Positions 13,001 through 28,000 of a stretch of DNA of 64,000 nt are shown here, piece after piece; the first letter of the stretch is position 1; each line of letters begins with the position of its first letter. The stretch is taken from the NCBI GenBank assembly GCA_013397115.1, contig VWZW01007674.1, positions 1,319,934 to 1,383,933 on the forward strand, read 5' to 3'. The notes below the pieces were generated by a model that worked only from the letters and a program-made list of their open reading frames with translations, had not been told where the DNA came from and did not search any database. Position numbers and translations under genes: made by a program. This stretch comes from Edolisoma coerulescens. Taxonomy: Eukaryota > Chordata > Aves > Passeriformes > Campephagidae.

Positions 13001-16000
13001 CCATTCAATTACAAAGGGTTACTTCCCTGTATTCAGGGAAATCAAAATCAACAAATACAGCAGATAAATGAAAGAATGTGAAACTTGGAGAACATGGCAG
13101 GCTGCATTCTTGGATCTGATCCCAGAGCATTTGGCAGAGAACCTGGAAGGGTGGAAACTGAGAATCAATTAGAGATGTTTTTTTCCACCAGCAGCACTCT
13201 GAGGAGATATCTCAAAGCAGCCTTACAGCACAGGTATAAGGTGTTGCATAAGCATGGAACACAGCAGAGAAGTACAGCCAGCAGCAGCATCAAACAGCTC
13301 ATCCCCAATACAGAGTGTACAAGCCCAGCACATCTTCTCCATGTGTCGCCATTTTTATCCCTTAGCATATCCAAAGGGTTCAAAAACCTTCATACACCAC
13401 TTCTGGGGTTCCTTGATGCTGATACAGCTCTTTTACACTGCTAGAGGGGTCCAACGAGACTAGCAGGTCTACCCATGTGAGTACTAAATGAATACTGTAA
13501 TTCACTGTGTGGCACTTGCTTGACTCTATTACATGGACAGACCAGTCATATGGCTCTCGTGCTCTGACCAAGTGCACTCTGGCAGCAACTGGTCACAGGA
13601 GCAGCAGGACCCTCCCACTGCCCCTGTAACGCAAACTTTTGGAAATTCTACTTTCTTTATTGTTGTTTTGATTAGAAAAACCCAAAGAAAGCAGGATTTT
13701 GTCTAGGGCAAAAGCTGGACACAGGTTTTTCTCCTTTGAACTTACCCTGAGTATCAGCTATATGTGCAGACTTTATCATCAGTTTTGCCAAGCCTACCCT
13801 CAACAACAGCATGTAATTTTAGTAGTGCAGAAAAGGACTGTGGGACCATGCTTTTGTTACAAGCCCAGCTGTCCCAGTACTGCAAAGACAAGTTGCACTA
13901 GACAGAGAGCTGCAGCTGTGTGTACACTGCTGAGTGCCCAGGCCATGAGGGCAAAGCCAGGACTCTCCTCCCTGTAGTTCTCTGCTTCCTACACCTCCTC
14001 CACAGTCATGTGAGTGGCCACTGCCAAAAGCTGCAGGCAGCTCAGCACATCATGATTATAAGCAAGCCAAAGCTGAGGTAGCAAGAGAACATGAATTAGT
14101 CTCCAGAGGTTGGAGGAGGAAGACAAACAATTAGATAAAGGGCAGAAGACAGAAAACAGCCCTACAGTGGCAGAGAATGTAAGGGAACAGCACCAAAGTT
14201 TATAAAGCAAAAGAGAAAAAGTGCCCCGAGATTTGGAGGAGGAAGTGTTAGTACTCGTCACCTCCAACAATGCACAAGGTAGTTATAGAGCAAGTTCACA
14301 TCTCAATTACTCACAACCCATGTAACCCCTGTATTCACCTGGAATTTTGTTGTACTGAAATAGTGTCTTTTTACCATAAAGTTGCATCTATTAATTGCTA
14401 TGAACAGGAACAGCAAAACTTAATCATGATGTATATTCTATGGGGTTTTTTGTGATGATGCAGCTTAATTTTTATTTACTTTCCAGCATCGCTGTTATTC
14501 TAAAACCTTGAGTACTCTTATGATAAGACTTAATATCAGTTTTAGAACTGTGATTAGGATTTGGAGGATCCTTTCAACTATAACTCTTTTCCATTACTGT
14601 AATGGCACCTGTAAAGATATTCAAGGCTTCTTGTCAAAAAGGTGTCTTAACTAACAAGAGCCAAAATCATTGGCTTCACCAGTGTTCTAAATCCCGCAGT
14701 TCTCTGACAGCAAGCACACAATTTGGATTAAGAACTTAGGGAAATTAAAACAAATAATTGTAAACCAAGTACTTCTAGAAAATAAATAAGTATACATTAT
14801 ATTTTCAGCAGTTTTAAATCACTTAATTACATGACCAAGTGAGTTGAAAGCTATCCAGTCTAAAGTATCATGAGCAAGTGAAGGGGAAAAAAAGATCTCT
14901 GTTTACAGCAAAATGTTTTCTTGGCTTGCATTTTTTATCACAGACAGATGGTGGAATGTTGTGGGTAAGTCAGCATGGGATCAGTTTTGAACAAGCAACT
15001 TCATGAGTGCTTGTAGCTCTTGCTGTGGACAATACGAGGATAGGTAACATCTTATGTGTATGTCACATGCAGGATCACCAAATCTGACATCCTGTCATGA
15101 CAAAGCACTGGCAGCACAGTCAGTAAAATAAACATCAATGAAATCAACACACAGTGAAAGAAGTGTTAAATACACATGGAGATGTTTTTTTATATAAAAT
15201 ACCTTTTAGCTATTCCTTCTTCTAGAAGTTTTACAACTTGCTTGTAGTCTGTAACTAAATGCTGAGTCAAACCTGCCAAAGATACAAGAAAAGTTAAATA
15301 TTTGGCTTTCTCAGGAAGTTTCATTCAGTTTATCCAGCAATTTACCCAACATCAGGAGAATAAGGATGTTCTGCTGAGATGACAGCGTATTATACAATTA
15401 GTCTGTCAACTAGAGTAAATTTTATTAGAAACCACAACTATTTCATTTTTTAAAAGATTAAGTAAAAAATCCCAGTTCACCCTTCCAATGCAGTGACATT
15501 AGTATAAAAACAATGCCTCACACCTTCAAAGAGCAGAACTTTTCCATCTGCACAACAATGGTACTTTCAAAAACACTCTAAGTCTAACTCCATAATAAAT
15601 TTTCAGCTATGTCACTGCTACTACTTGTGTTCAGATCCTATAAAGAAGATTTTTGGCCACTGCCCCTGGATGATGGCTCTCCTCACTCAACTAACAGAAT
15701 TAGGAACCAACCCCTGTGAATATTTACCACTTGCTTAGGTAGGCTTTAGCCTGCACTTGGGACTCTTCATGTGCTTTTCTCCTCAGAGGGTTTTTTGAGG
15801 GATCCCCCCAAATAATGATATGAATCATCTGGCCTTTTCTTGTCTTCTCCTTTCAGTTTGCTTTTTAAATTTGATTTTATTTTTAAGGAAGGGAAAACCC
15901 CCTAAAGAAATGAGAGGAATACCACATTCAGAGCCTGCTGTGCTGGAGGGGTGGTCATGACTAAGTGGGGCCCAGTGGAGGGCGGTGTGCTGCTGTGCTG

Positions 16001-19000
16001 TGGCACTGCCAGCTTCTGGCAAAATGCAAATTCCAGCGCATGTACGAAATTATCCTCAACAGGCTTATATTTCCCATAAATCCAGTTTAATATGCCTCAG
16101 CACCGAGGATTATTTATCATTTGTACTGCAGTGGCTCCTTAAAAAACACCTGAGTTGTGAAGCTAGTCTTTGTCATACAATAGCTAGCAAAACATGCCTT
16201 TGCAGAATGTTTTATCTCACAGTTGGAATCCAGGGCAACTTCCTCTCCTGCCACAGATTTAGGTTTGGATTGTTTTCCTACAGACCACAAAAGTGTGGGT
16301 AAAGGAAAGGACTGAAAAGAAATTTTGATTTATTTGGATCAAATAGTTTATCTACCACTAGAATGTAAGTCAAGATTAATATGAAGTTCAACAAGACTGA
16401 AACAGGTACTTCTGATATTGTTAGTCTATCTTTTCACAGTAACAGCTTGCTTAACTTTAAATGAAAGCAAAACCTAAGAGTTTTGCCAAAGAAGGGAATT
16501 TACTTTAGTCCTTTAACAACTGATACACATAAAGAAAAAAAAATAGATGTTTGGATCACCGACACTTTTAAAAAATCCCTAACTGCAGTGTGCGTGCATG
16601 AACACTTGCACGCACACAAAGTATAGGATGATTTTCAAACAAAAGTATTTCTTCTGCTCCCTAGTGTCTCTTTACAATGCATTAATTCCAGAAGTCATCA
16701 CATTTTCCATTTGAGAAAGAGGCCCATTATTTTTCCAGCAGCACTGGGACCTTCACAGCTCAGAATATGGAAACTAACATACATTGTTTTCCCAGACCCC
16801 TTTTCAGGGTCTTATTTAACTAAATAAAAATCCCATTATAAAAAGAAGGCATGGAAGAAATTCTCACCTGCCTACACTTCCCTAAGCACTGGAATTGTGA
16901 ATCTAGCAGAGAGTTTAAAACAGTTAGCCTTTTAAGAAGGTTAATGAAATATTTTTAATGTTGCTTGAAAAGAAACGACCAAGTGTTCTTATGGCTGCCA
17001 GAAAAAGAAAGGTCATTTTCAAGTCCCATAGAAAGATCAAAACCACTTGCTCGTCTAGATATCTGCCTTGGAGTAAGAAAGGATCTCCCCCAGAAATCTG
17101 TCTCGGAGTAATAAAATAGATTGCATCATTTCCTGATTTAAGAGAGGCCGATTCCTTAACAGTGCAACCATCTGTGAGGGAGAAGTTTGAAACGATTCCA
17201 ATCCAAAGCACTGAAACACTTTCAGCATTTTAAAGGCTACAATCTCTTAGCCTTTATGTGAAAAAACGATGGGCTGGAAAACATCTAAAATACTTAGTGT
17301 TCAGAGCTGGGACTTTCTGACTGGACTTGCAAATGGAGAATGCATTGCCCAGGGCATCTAAGTGTCCTTAAAGGGATTAAGTTTTCTGATTTTCCCCTCT
17401 CTCTGTTCTTCATCCAAAGCTAACTGTACTCTGGATGTCATTGACACCAAACACACAACTAAAACTAATGGTATACTGGGGAGCTCCCAATAAAAGCCAG
17501 CAAACCTTAAAATTGCTGATTGCTTGCAAGAAGCATGATGCAAATACAGATGCTAGTCCTTAACTTGCTTGATCTATAGAAAACAATGGAAGATTTTTGA
17601 GCTTTGCTGATGTTCACCAATTTCATTTCTCCCAGACAGTAAATTGCCTGGAAGTGAAACACAAAACAAACTCTCCTTCTAGTAAACTTGCTGATAATTT
17701 TGATCTCAGCTGTCTAGCTACTGGAAATACTATTCTTGCACTCTGATCCTGCACAAAGAGACTACATATAAACTTGCCAAAGACTACTTCAGCAAGTAGA
17801 AAACCCTCATTACAGAGCTCAGCAATTTTTGATTGCAGCAATACATTAGTGCAGCTGAAAAGGGCATTTTGTACCAGAGCTGTGAGCCTCTTCACAAGAG
17901 GCTTTCTTGAATTTGATCTTATTAAAATCAAGCTGCCTATACTTCTTACTTGCATTCAAGTCACTGCTGCTTATTTTTGATGTGAGCTAATGAATGCAGC
18001 TCCATCACACTTTATTAGTCCCTCTCCTCAACAGACACCAGCAAACTGTCACAGTTCTCAACTGCATAAACTGCATAGGCAAATTTTTAATATATATTTG
18101 TATATACATATCTAAAAAAAAGAACTGTCATCTGTTGCCCTAAGCCACTGACTCATCAGCATGAAATTACTTCTGTTCACATGGTCACAACAACATCTAA
18201 TTACAACCCATGATGTCTTCAGCAGAGAAATGACTTCATTTTTCATGCATGTGATCAGGTTTTTTTAAAAATATGAATCACACTTACCATTGAAAATAAA
18301 ATTTTTCTTACAGGCATTAACATAATAATTTTTTGAGGCTGTCATAACATACAGAGGGAGTGAATCATCTAAAATAAATTATTCAAACTGAATTTACAAC
18401 CATGGCCAAAAGTGGCAAACACTATTTAGGTTAATCTTTTGCCATTATCTTTTCCTCTTAATTTACAAAATCTAATCAACTGGGAAGTTTAATGGCATAT
18501 TTCAGAACTCTAGCATAAAATTGTTACACTCAAAAATTTCAGTTGCATCCAAGTATAAAATCCTTATTCAGAATGGGTAAATAAAAAAAGCACAATGAAA
18601 ACAAACAAACAAACAAAACCCCACAACAACAACAACAAAAGCCACGACAGAATTGAAAAAGAAGTGACGGAATGGGCCTGGAAGGTTCCAGATGAAGACA
18701 AAACAGTGACAAAAGGCAAGCCAGCCCATTGGCAGAAGCTATAACTTTATTTTCTTTTAAAACAGGGAAACTCCATTATATGCAGCCAAGGAATCACTGG
18801 AGATATAAGGCCTAAGAAAAGGGATAGAGATTGCCAAGGAAGGAAGCAGTTTAAAGACCTTTTCTTGTGTGCTGAATGAGCAGCTGCTAAAAGAAAATAA
18901 TTAGTATCTGCACTCCATCAACAATGAAGTTCTCCAATAACAACCAGGTAGAAAGAGAACCTTGGAAAGCCGTCAATAAAAGCCAAATGTCTATGAATCT

Positions 19001-22000
19001 GCTTTTTAAAGAATTATGTTTGCCATACTAATGAGACCATCAATTCATCTATCTTCCAAGTCTCCTTAAAACGGGATGCTGATGTGCTGGAAAAGCACAG
19101 CTGAAACAACCAGAATGCCTGATAGGCCCTTGTGTACAGGATCACGAAAGCTCAACATTTTGCAAGTGCTGATTTCAAATTTTGAGATGAGGAATTGGTA
19201 ACAACCATTGGTTTTTAGGTGTACTATGACCAACACAGCAGGCGTCCAAGGAATCTGGGCTGCGGTCAACCAGGCTCCATCCAGTCCCACAGTCAAGTTA
19301 CTCTGTGTATTGTCACATCTTGCTTTAATCGCTGGAGGGAGTATAACCATGTGATGTGCAATGCAGTAATAAAGAAAAACAGGGAGAAAAGTGAACCAGG
19401 GAGAACAAGAGAAATTCACACAACAGAAACAGAGACAAGAACTCTATTTAGAAGCCAGGACAAATGAGCATTTGCTCTGGTGTGACAGGATGCATAAAAT
19501 CCTATGTGATACGCATTTTGTGCACTAAGTCCATACACCCTAGGTGTTACTACCCACTTGGTGGCCAGCCAAGCAGCTGCAGAGTCAGTGATACCAGAGG
19601 CTACTCTGGAATTCTGTCCACTAGATATGAGGCAAGATGAAAAGGAAATGTATGCATGTACTTTCTAAACAAACACCCAGCTTGGAAAATACTCTTTCTT
19701 CTGATCTCCACCATAAATCAACTTCATATGACTTTACACTGGAACACTGATTTTGAAGTGTGACTTCTGTCAGCTGTTGGTCAGATACACAGCAATGTAG
19801 CTGGCAAACTTTACACCAGAAGCCAATCAATTTACAAAATACCAAAGGCCAAACTGCAATTTAAAGCTGTATGAGACCCTGAGGTGAAAGCCCCAATCAA
19901 AACTGAAAATAAACTGGAGTAGAAAAACAATGAGAGAGAAGGTAAGAACTAAAGTAAGAAAGACAACAGAAATGGGAAAAAATATGTTTTCATTTTCATC
20001 TGTTCTCTGTCACATATTTTGAAAGCTTTGATTCACTAGAAAGCACAAAGCCACCTAAGATGCTGCTGTTACAAGTTTTGGATTCCACAATATAAGAAAG
20101 ATAAAAAGCTTTTAGAGAGCTTCCAAAGGAAAGCTACGAAGATGGTGAAGGGTCTGGAGGGGAAGCTGTGTGAGGAGTGGCTGATGTCACTTGGTGTATT
20201 CTGCCTGGAGAAGACTGAGGGGGGACCTCATTGCAGGCTACAGCTTCCTCATGAGAGGAAGAGGAGGGACAGGCACTGATCTTTCTGGTGACCAGTGACA
20301 GGACTCAAGGGAACAGCACAGAGCTGTGCCAGGGGAGATTTAGGCTGGATATTAGGAAAAGGTTCTTAACCCACAAGGTGGTTGGGCAGGCTCCCCAGAG
20401 AGGTGGTCACAGCTACAATCCTGTCAGACTTCAAGAAGTGTTTGGACAACCCTCTCAGGCACAAGGTGTGACTCTTGGGGATGGTCCTGTACAGGGCCAG
20501 GAGTTGGACATCAATGACCCCTGTGAAACCCTTCAGCTCAGGGTATTCTATGATTCTGTAATTCTGTGATTCTATGAATTTAAAAGCCTAGGATGTTTTT
20601 AGTCATATAATGCACTTATATTACCCATTCTGTAGTTTTTCAGTGTAATGAAGGAAAAATCAAGCTTATTAGGTTCTCACATGGGTGAGATTTTCATTGC
20701 TTCTCATGGCCTGCCTTGCAATATCAAACAGTCAAATTTATCTACTTTTCTTTTTTTTTTAAATGTATATTCTGCTGTCAAGGTATGGAATAGGTATGAA
20801 GGGACCTTAGGCTGGTCTGGAGAATCCATTTAGAGCTAATGTTGGTAGATTTCTTGATTAAGTTAATATTTCTTTAAAATAAAAGAAAGCAAAATACTGT
20901 GGCTCCCATATGACCTATGGAATGGCACACAATGCAGGATATCCAGCCAGTGGGATAACAGAGGCAAAGCTTTCAGCGTACTACAGGTGACCATAAAACA
21001 AGAATAACATTTGAGAAAAGTAACCCTTGAAGAGCAGAAGCAATTACAATCGTTGCAGGAATACATGCAAAGATACATACACACCTGATACACATTTACT
21101 TGCAGTTCTGATGCTAATTGTGAAGCCCACTCTCACCTTGCACATATGGTCCTGTTTCAGGGTGTTCTCGAACTCGAAGTGTGTAAGGCTTCTTTCGGTC
21201 TGACTGTTTTAACAAATCTCGGACACGCTCATTATAGATTTCAAGAAAACTGAAAAGAAAATAAAAGGAAAGTCAAATGCACTCAGTTAAACACAAAACA
21301 AAAGAAAAAAGTGTATATTTAGAAAACGTAACTGACTCCTACATAGATTTTTCACACTAGTGGGCTCAAATCCCCAGATTTCCAAACATAAGGCTTTATT
21401 AGATCCAAGGGAACAATGAATAAGACTGGAATGTAGGATTATGGCTCAAATTCAGGGGTTAAACAAAGGAAGTAGATTTTCGCTGCGTTCCTATTTCAGC
21501 TGTTTATAAAAAAGTGAACAGACAGCATCCAAAGAACTATACTTAGATGGAAAACTAAACCCAATACTTTCTCATCATTCCTCTGTGTTTTCCCCCTTGC
21601 TCCAAAACTACTATCATCTAAGAAAACAGAAACAAAATAAACTAGTCTTTACTTTGCTTGGCCACAGGAATATGTTGTTACAAGCTTTCATATTGTTGTC
21701 CAAAACAGTGACAACACTTACCTGACCTTTACCCTGCACGATGCCGTCTGGTCTGAGTAATCATCCTTCCTTGAAAAGAGGCCCTTCACAAACCAGAAGT
21801 TTATGTAAATTTAAAATACACTGAGAAAATCTAACCGCTTAAACAAATGCAAGTGAAGAAAGAAAAAAATACCTCACATATACGAGGTGTCAGCCCAATG
21901 GATGCCTTCAAATAATAAACAGAAAAAAAATTAAATATTTTCTGACACTCATGCAAAACCTATTTTTAAACAAAAGCGAAGTTATAAGAAATGGACAGAA

Positions 22001-25000
22001 TCATAGTGCAGTAATGGCTGTATGGTGGATTACAACACAAACCGCCATGGAGTGTAGCTCAGAACAGCATGGCTATTTATACCAAAAGTAATTTTAGAAC
22101 AATGTACACAGAATTGGTGAGTTTAGAGGCTTGGGTTAAATCCAAAATGTTTGATGTAAAGATACTGGACATGACTATGTCAGAGGTGTTGCAATCTAGA
22201 TGAAGCCAGGCCAACACTGAAACTAGCTTGATTGATCATGAATATTTTTGGGTTTTCCTTAATCTACTTTTATTTCTTCATGCTATGGCATCACAGAGGA
22301 GACTTGGAACAGCTTTGTATTCTAGATTTATAAATTTCATCTCTCAGAGAGAACAGGATATGAAGCTGCTAACAATACCCAGACTATGTGGTTTAAATTT
22401 TGCCCAAATCGTCTACACATCGCTGAAGTAACAGTGTGGTTTTGTGTGATGAACTCTTCTTAAGACATGATTGCTCACACTTTAGTGACTGCAGTGCCAA
22501 CACACCCTGGGAAAGACACCAGGGCTTAGGTGAATTCTGCTTGCTGAATAGCATGAAAGGCTTTTTTTAGAAGGCACCCCTGAAATGGTGTTAAGAGAAG
22601 AAAATCCAGGTTCATCAAGTGGACCACCACGGACAAAAGTTCAGTTTATACCAAACACTGGAACACTGTATCACAGTGAATACATGTTATTAAAGATCAG
22701 ATCGAAGCAGTATTGTACTGGAGAAAGAAATGGTTTTTTAAGTGAGAAATCTCCTAGAAACACAACATCCAGAAATTTCCTTGAAAATAATGTTAATTTC
22801 AAGTTGTGGCCATTCTGAATTGCTAAGATATTTTAAAAACAGGGTAATACAAATATCCTAGCTTGCCACCTATTAAGCCAAATTTTAACAATTCTTCAGG
22901 CTTTTATGGCATAAAGCTTGATTTCACATAAAATTAATAGAGAATCTGATAATAATGTAACTAAATCCTATTGTTGATGTCTATTGAGAAAATAAAACTT
23001 TAAAAATCCAAACTCTTATCAAAAGAACAAACTATGACAGAACAGGCCTCTTTGGGGTTTAAACACATTTTGCCCTTATTTCACCTTAAAAATTGAATCC
23101 CATATATGTAGAAAATACTGGTCCACTTATGCAAACTATCAATTTTTTTTTCCTTTTTAGCAGCAGGTTTCACCAACAGCTAAGAATATTCGTGAATAAA
23201 AATTGAATTGCCGTGTGTTGCAGCAAAACAAAATCAACTGACTCCATCAATCTGAGTAGCAAGGTTAAAATGTACTTTAGGTGATGCCTGGTAGACAATC
23301 TTAAAATGTAACATCTTCTGTAAATTCCATTCAAATGCACACCAAAACTGGAAGTATTACTTTCCACAGATCAAATATTCCAAACAAATAATCAAGCCTG
23401 TTACAAAACTATTACTGTGAATCATATCCAGTTTTATTTGTGAAAGTAACTTAATTTCAGCGTAGGTCAGACTGCCTAAATATCCCATAGGATCGAATGC
23501 TTTGTATTATCTTGGGCTACTGTTTCTAAAACCCAATAATATTCTGGGATACTGATTTTTTTTGTCCTCTAGCTTCTTGATAAGATTCATACGTAGTAAG
23601 AAGAAGATTATCTAATAATAAATAGTTAAATTACACCACACTTTCTAATATTTTTACCTGATACTCTGTTTTTTACCTAAATGTACAGGCTCTCATTTTA
23701 CACATTTAAATACCAAGTAAAACATGTATAAGCATTCTGCTCAACAGGCACCACAACCACAGTTTAAAAATAAAGCGATGTTTCTGCTAGACATCCTGCC
23801 CTCAACCCTAAGTTTAAAATGAATGGTGTAACTCACAGGTGTTCCCATCATTGTGTACGTTTTTCCTGAACCTGTCTGTCCATATGCAAAGAGGCAGATG
23901 TTGTATCCTCCAAATGCACCTGACAACACTGAAGTGCCAAGGTCCTGGAACACCTGAAAAGACCAAGAGAAATAAAGCAGCCCATGAACAATATATCTCT
24001 CTGTAAACACTCTGCATTACTTGCAGATCTTGCTCCTTCAATAACTCCATGGGAACAAGGATCTTCACAGCATCTGTCTTTCAGATTTATCAGACTCAAT
24101 GTTAAGTGCTCAGCATTCACTTGTTAGACCTTCCTTAAGACACTGGTATGCCAAACATAGTGCTGACAAGGAGCAGTAGCGTTTAAGTGCTTCCCTGCCT
24201 GCTATCTCTTATTTTATATCCAGACTATGTGAATTCTTGAGGATCTTCCCTACCCAAAGGTTTTACAGTTCTCATCATAAATCTGACAGAAAGGCATGAT
24301 CAAGACTCTTTGATGCAATGACATTAATTCGGCATTGAAATTACAGGTCAGGAGCAAAGCAAAGTCTAACCTGCTCGCAGACCTCACCCAAGCAGTATTT
24401 CTATCTGACCCACCTGGTCAGTGACACCACCAGAGGCTACATGCTTTATCTTCTCTTCACACCAAACACACAACGATGTGCCTTTTTCTGCTCATTGTGT
24501 TACAGAGCCAGGACCTGTTACCACCAATCAGTGTCAGCCTCTCAGAACTTCCAAAGCTTGCGCTGGTCCTGTTGTGGCTCCTAAAGCTGGGCCAACACTG
24601 CCAAACTGCCCATACAGCAAGATCTGAACAGCCATTCTTTCTGCCCTCCTTGCTCCTTTTTTTGGATCCACAGCTGACTCACATTGGGACCACATTCTCA
24701 AGACATCAAAGCCTTGCCCTAGACCAGCTGAAAGGACACCTAATAAGGTCTGCCAGGAAGTACATTGTGGATCAAAAGGTTCCAGTGGGCAGGCTGCCAG
24801 CCCCTCTGCACACTTTCTCCTTGAAAAAGAGATGTTACAAGCATTAATGGTTTTGCTGTTCACATAGAAAGCTGGCTAGTATATGGGGACAGATGCATAG
24901 GATTTCAGTGTTTCACTGCTGAGAAATCTCATCCACTGCCAGGTCATTTGCTTCTCCAATGGACAGATAAACGCACTAAAACTGATACAAAAAATCAATA

Positions 25001-28000
25001 GTAAAAAAGAAAAAATTCATAGATATCATCACTTTACCTAAACTCCCCAGAAAACAGATTGAAAACCCTCTCCTGAGACTTTGATTTTCAGATCATATTT
25101 CAACACAAACTAGGACAAGATGCTAATTTCCAGCTGAAAAATCAATAACGTTCCTACTTGGCAAAATTTGACTACCCTGTCTCTATTTGTAGGGGCATGT
25201 GGCATGTCAGAGCATCTGCTTCACTAGGATTATCAGCTCAAGAAACTTTTCCATTCAAAGCATCCAGAGAAAGCCATGAACAAAACACAGGGATACAAAT
25301 GTAATAGACAAGGGATAAAAAAAGATAAAGACAAACTCTCCAGTCACTACTGGAGGCCATTAAGAAACTGAAGCAGAGCTTTGGAGAGGGACAACCTGGA
25401 CTTCACAGCCAACAAGCAGAGGGGAAAAAAAGAAACAGGAGAATTTGGGATATTTGAGTGGAGTCCGCAGGGCTGTGTAAAAGTCATCAAGGAATGTTTA
25501 AGGTGAGGAGTATTAAGATAAGGAATATTAATTGAGAGTAGAGTCCAGGCTGATGGGATTCAGGGCAGGAGTATTTCTGAGCACAGGCACATTTGCTTGT
25601 GAGCAGCAAACTGGGCTATCAGGCAAGTAGAAGCCCTGCAGAAAGGTTAAAAGGGCTCAGGGTCCAGGCAATGTTATTCTCATGTGAATTCTCCAGTGGA
25701 CACTGAACTTCCCCTCAGAAGAAGCACCACTAGGATCTCTTCCCTACCTGGTTACCATATAAAACTTGCAGGACATCTCTAAGACAGGACACTTAAGCTC
25801 AAAGGAGAAAGTGCTTCCTGTGTGAGCACCTCAACGAAATCAGTAGCTGGGAATGTGAATATAAGGGGCAGGAGGAAAGAATCTGATCTAAATTCAAGAT
25901 GGGAAGAACTAGATCTGAAGATTGACAGAGGACTGGAGTCAAGCAGTATAAAGGACTAAACAATTACAGGATGAATTATCTTAAAGTAAGGGAAGCAAGG
26001 CAATACTGTGCCCATTTCAGTGTATCAACATCATACAAATTCAGGAATTTTGCAAGTCTCATTGTACTAAAATCAGCTGGAGGACCCCATATCAATTTAG
26101 AAACCCATACTTCACATGGTAGAACCTCTTACAACAGGGATAAATGCAGCCTTGATTCTGTGATAGTTTCCTCATTAAGTGCTGTCCTTCTTTCTGAAGC
26201 TTCACAGTGGATTTTTGAGAGTTAGTAACTGAGCTAAGTCTAATAAAATGAAATCTTCACAGGTGGCAAGCTTTCAAGATAGCAACACTAATCAATGTCA
26301 TCTGGATATTGAAGCTGGTATTTTAGAACAGCAGCATTTTATTTCTAGCTCTGTTGTTGAAACCTTCGTATGACATTGTGCAACTCATTTAACATTTTCA
26401 TGGTTCAATCTTCCTATAAAGTAGGAATAATGCTATCCATTAGTAGAAAATTGTGGGATGTTCTCACTAGAGTTCATAAAACTCCTTGAGATTTTAGAAC
26501 ATCCATTGCAATCTAAGCCAACTGTGCAAATTATTGGGCACACCCTCTCTCCAAGGGTACCTTGGACTCTCTGAAAGAAGAGCCTCTAACTCCAAAGTCT
26601 CAGTTAAAGCCGTTACATTTACTCTGTATTAAATACACATGGCTACTCAGACACTTTAATTCAAATATGTTTCAAATCAGACCTTTTGAATTAGGCCTTG
26701 AGAGAAGACATACAATACAAGCAAAACTGGATACTCTGAAACCAGCGACCTAACCCTAGGATGGTAATGCATCGGAATTTCAAAAAATTATTCACTGAAC
26801 TTCTATTAAAACCTGATTTGTACTGTTTTGGTTTTGTTCTGATAAATTACTCTCTCTCCTTTTTTTGTGAGGATAAATTACAATTAATTTAACTGAATAT
26901 AGTCTCAATTTAGTCAGAAAAGCCTCTTTGTTTTAGTGTACTGCAGAAAAAATGGAGAAGTGAAGCACAGCAATGAATTTATTACTTGTTTAAAAAGGAA
27001 GGAGAATAATTGAAATCAAAGCTTTTTCCAATATCAGAGGCATTAGTCCAAATACCCATCAGCAATAACAGTTGCAGATTATACAAAAAGTCCTCTAATT
27101 AATCATTCTGGGCATATGTACTAACATATTTCATGATACAATAGATTGAATCACAGATTTTGTTGATCATGAGGTGGGGGTGGCAGGGAAAAGAAGATTC
27201 TTCTGGGATTCTTCCAAGTCTCACATTTGAAATGAAACTTCAGGAAGATGAGGTTTTTCAAGGAACATGGGTTGGATATGGCATCCTGCAGAGAACACAC
27301 CATTTGGCTGAGACAACGATGTCTGCCCTGCATGGCTGCTCTGCGTGATTGGCACTGTTCACTCCATGCAAGAACGAGTCTTTCAGCAAAGCCCTAACTG
27401 GCTTTGCCATGTCCTTTCCCTGCACTTGCCCAGCTGTATGTGGTCCATATCCCATGGTGATCTGTGAAATATTCTACAATTTATTACTTGTCAACAGTGC
27501 TAATAGTGGAAAAAACCCATGTCTTTCTGAAAAAGTTATGAGAGGGCATTAAGACAACCGCCAAATTATCACCACTGAGTTAATCCTATTTAAAATTGAA
27601 GACCAGAAAGACTATTTATTTTTTTTGAAATACAAATGTATTAGAGGTTAAATGAATGCACCACTCTGCAAACAATCTCTAATACTCTTTCGGAAAACAA
27701 AAATCGTGAAGTATAAACTGAAGTCAGCATGGAACAAAAAGTAAATTCACACCAAAAATTTGCAGTTAGTATCAGGTCACCCTGACAAGAAAATCAGGAT
27801 TTTTACTCAATTCAAAAGAAAATATTATTTGTTAAAACAGAACAAACTGAGATATGATTTTGGTTGCTTCTTCAAGAATGCCTGAGAATTTTAACCTTTC
27901 CACACAGACCATTTTTAAAATGATATATGAAGAATATTAATTGGAAATACACCTTGTCTTACCAAAAGATAAAAATATTGGAGGAGTCCAGGAGATTTCA

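Larger units (their letters stand above)
15273..21136 (-). other. STARD9 intron 7
   Basis: 5.9-kb intron between exons 7 and 8. It holds a CR1 3' end at 20110-20578 (plus strand) and a short ACAA/ACA simple repeat at 18598-18640. The remainder shows nothing recognisable. Confidence 0.75.
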
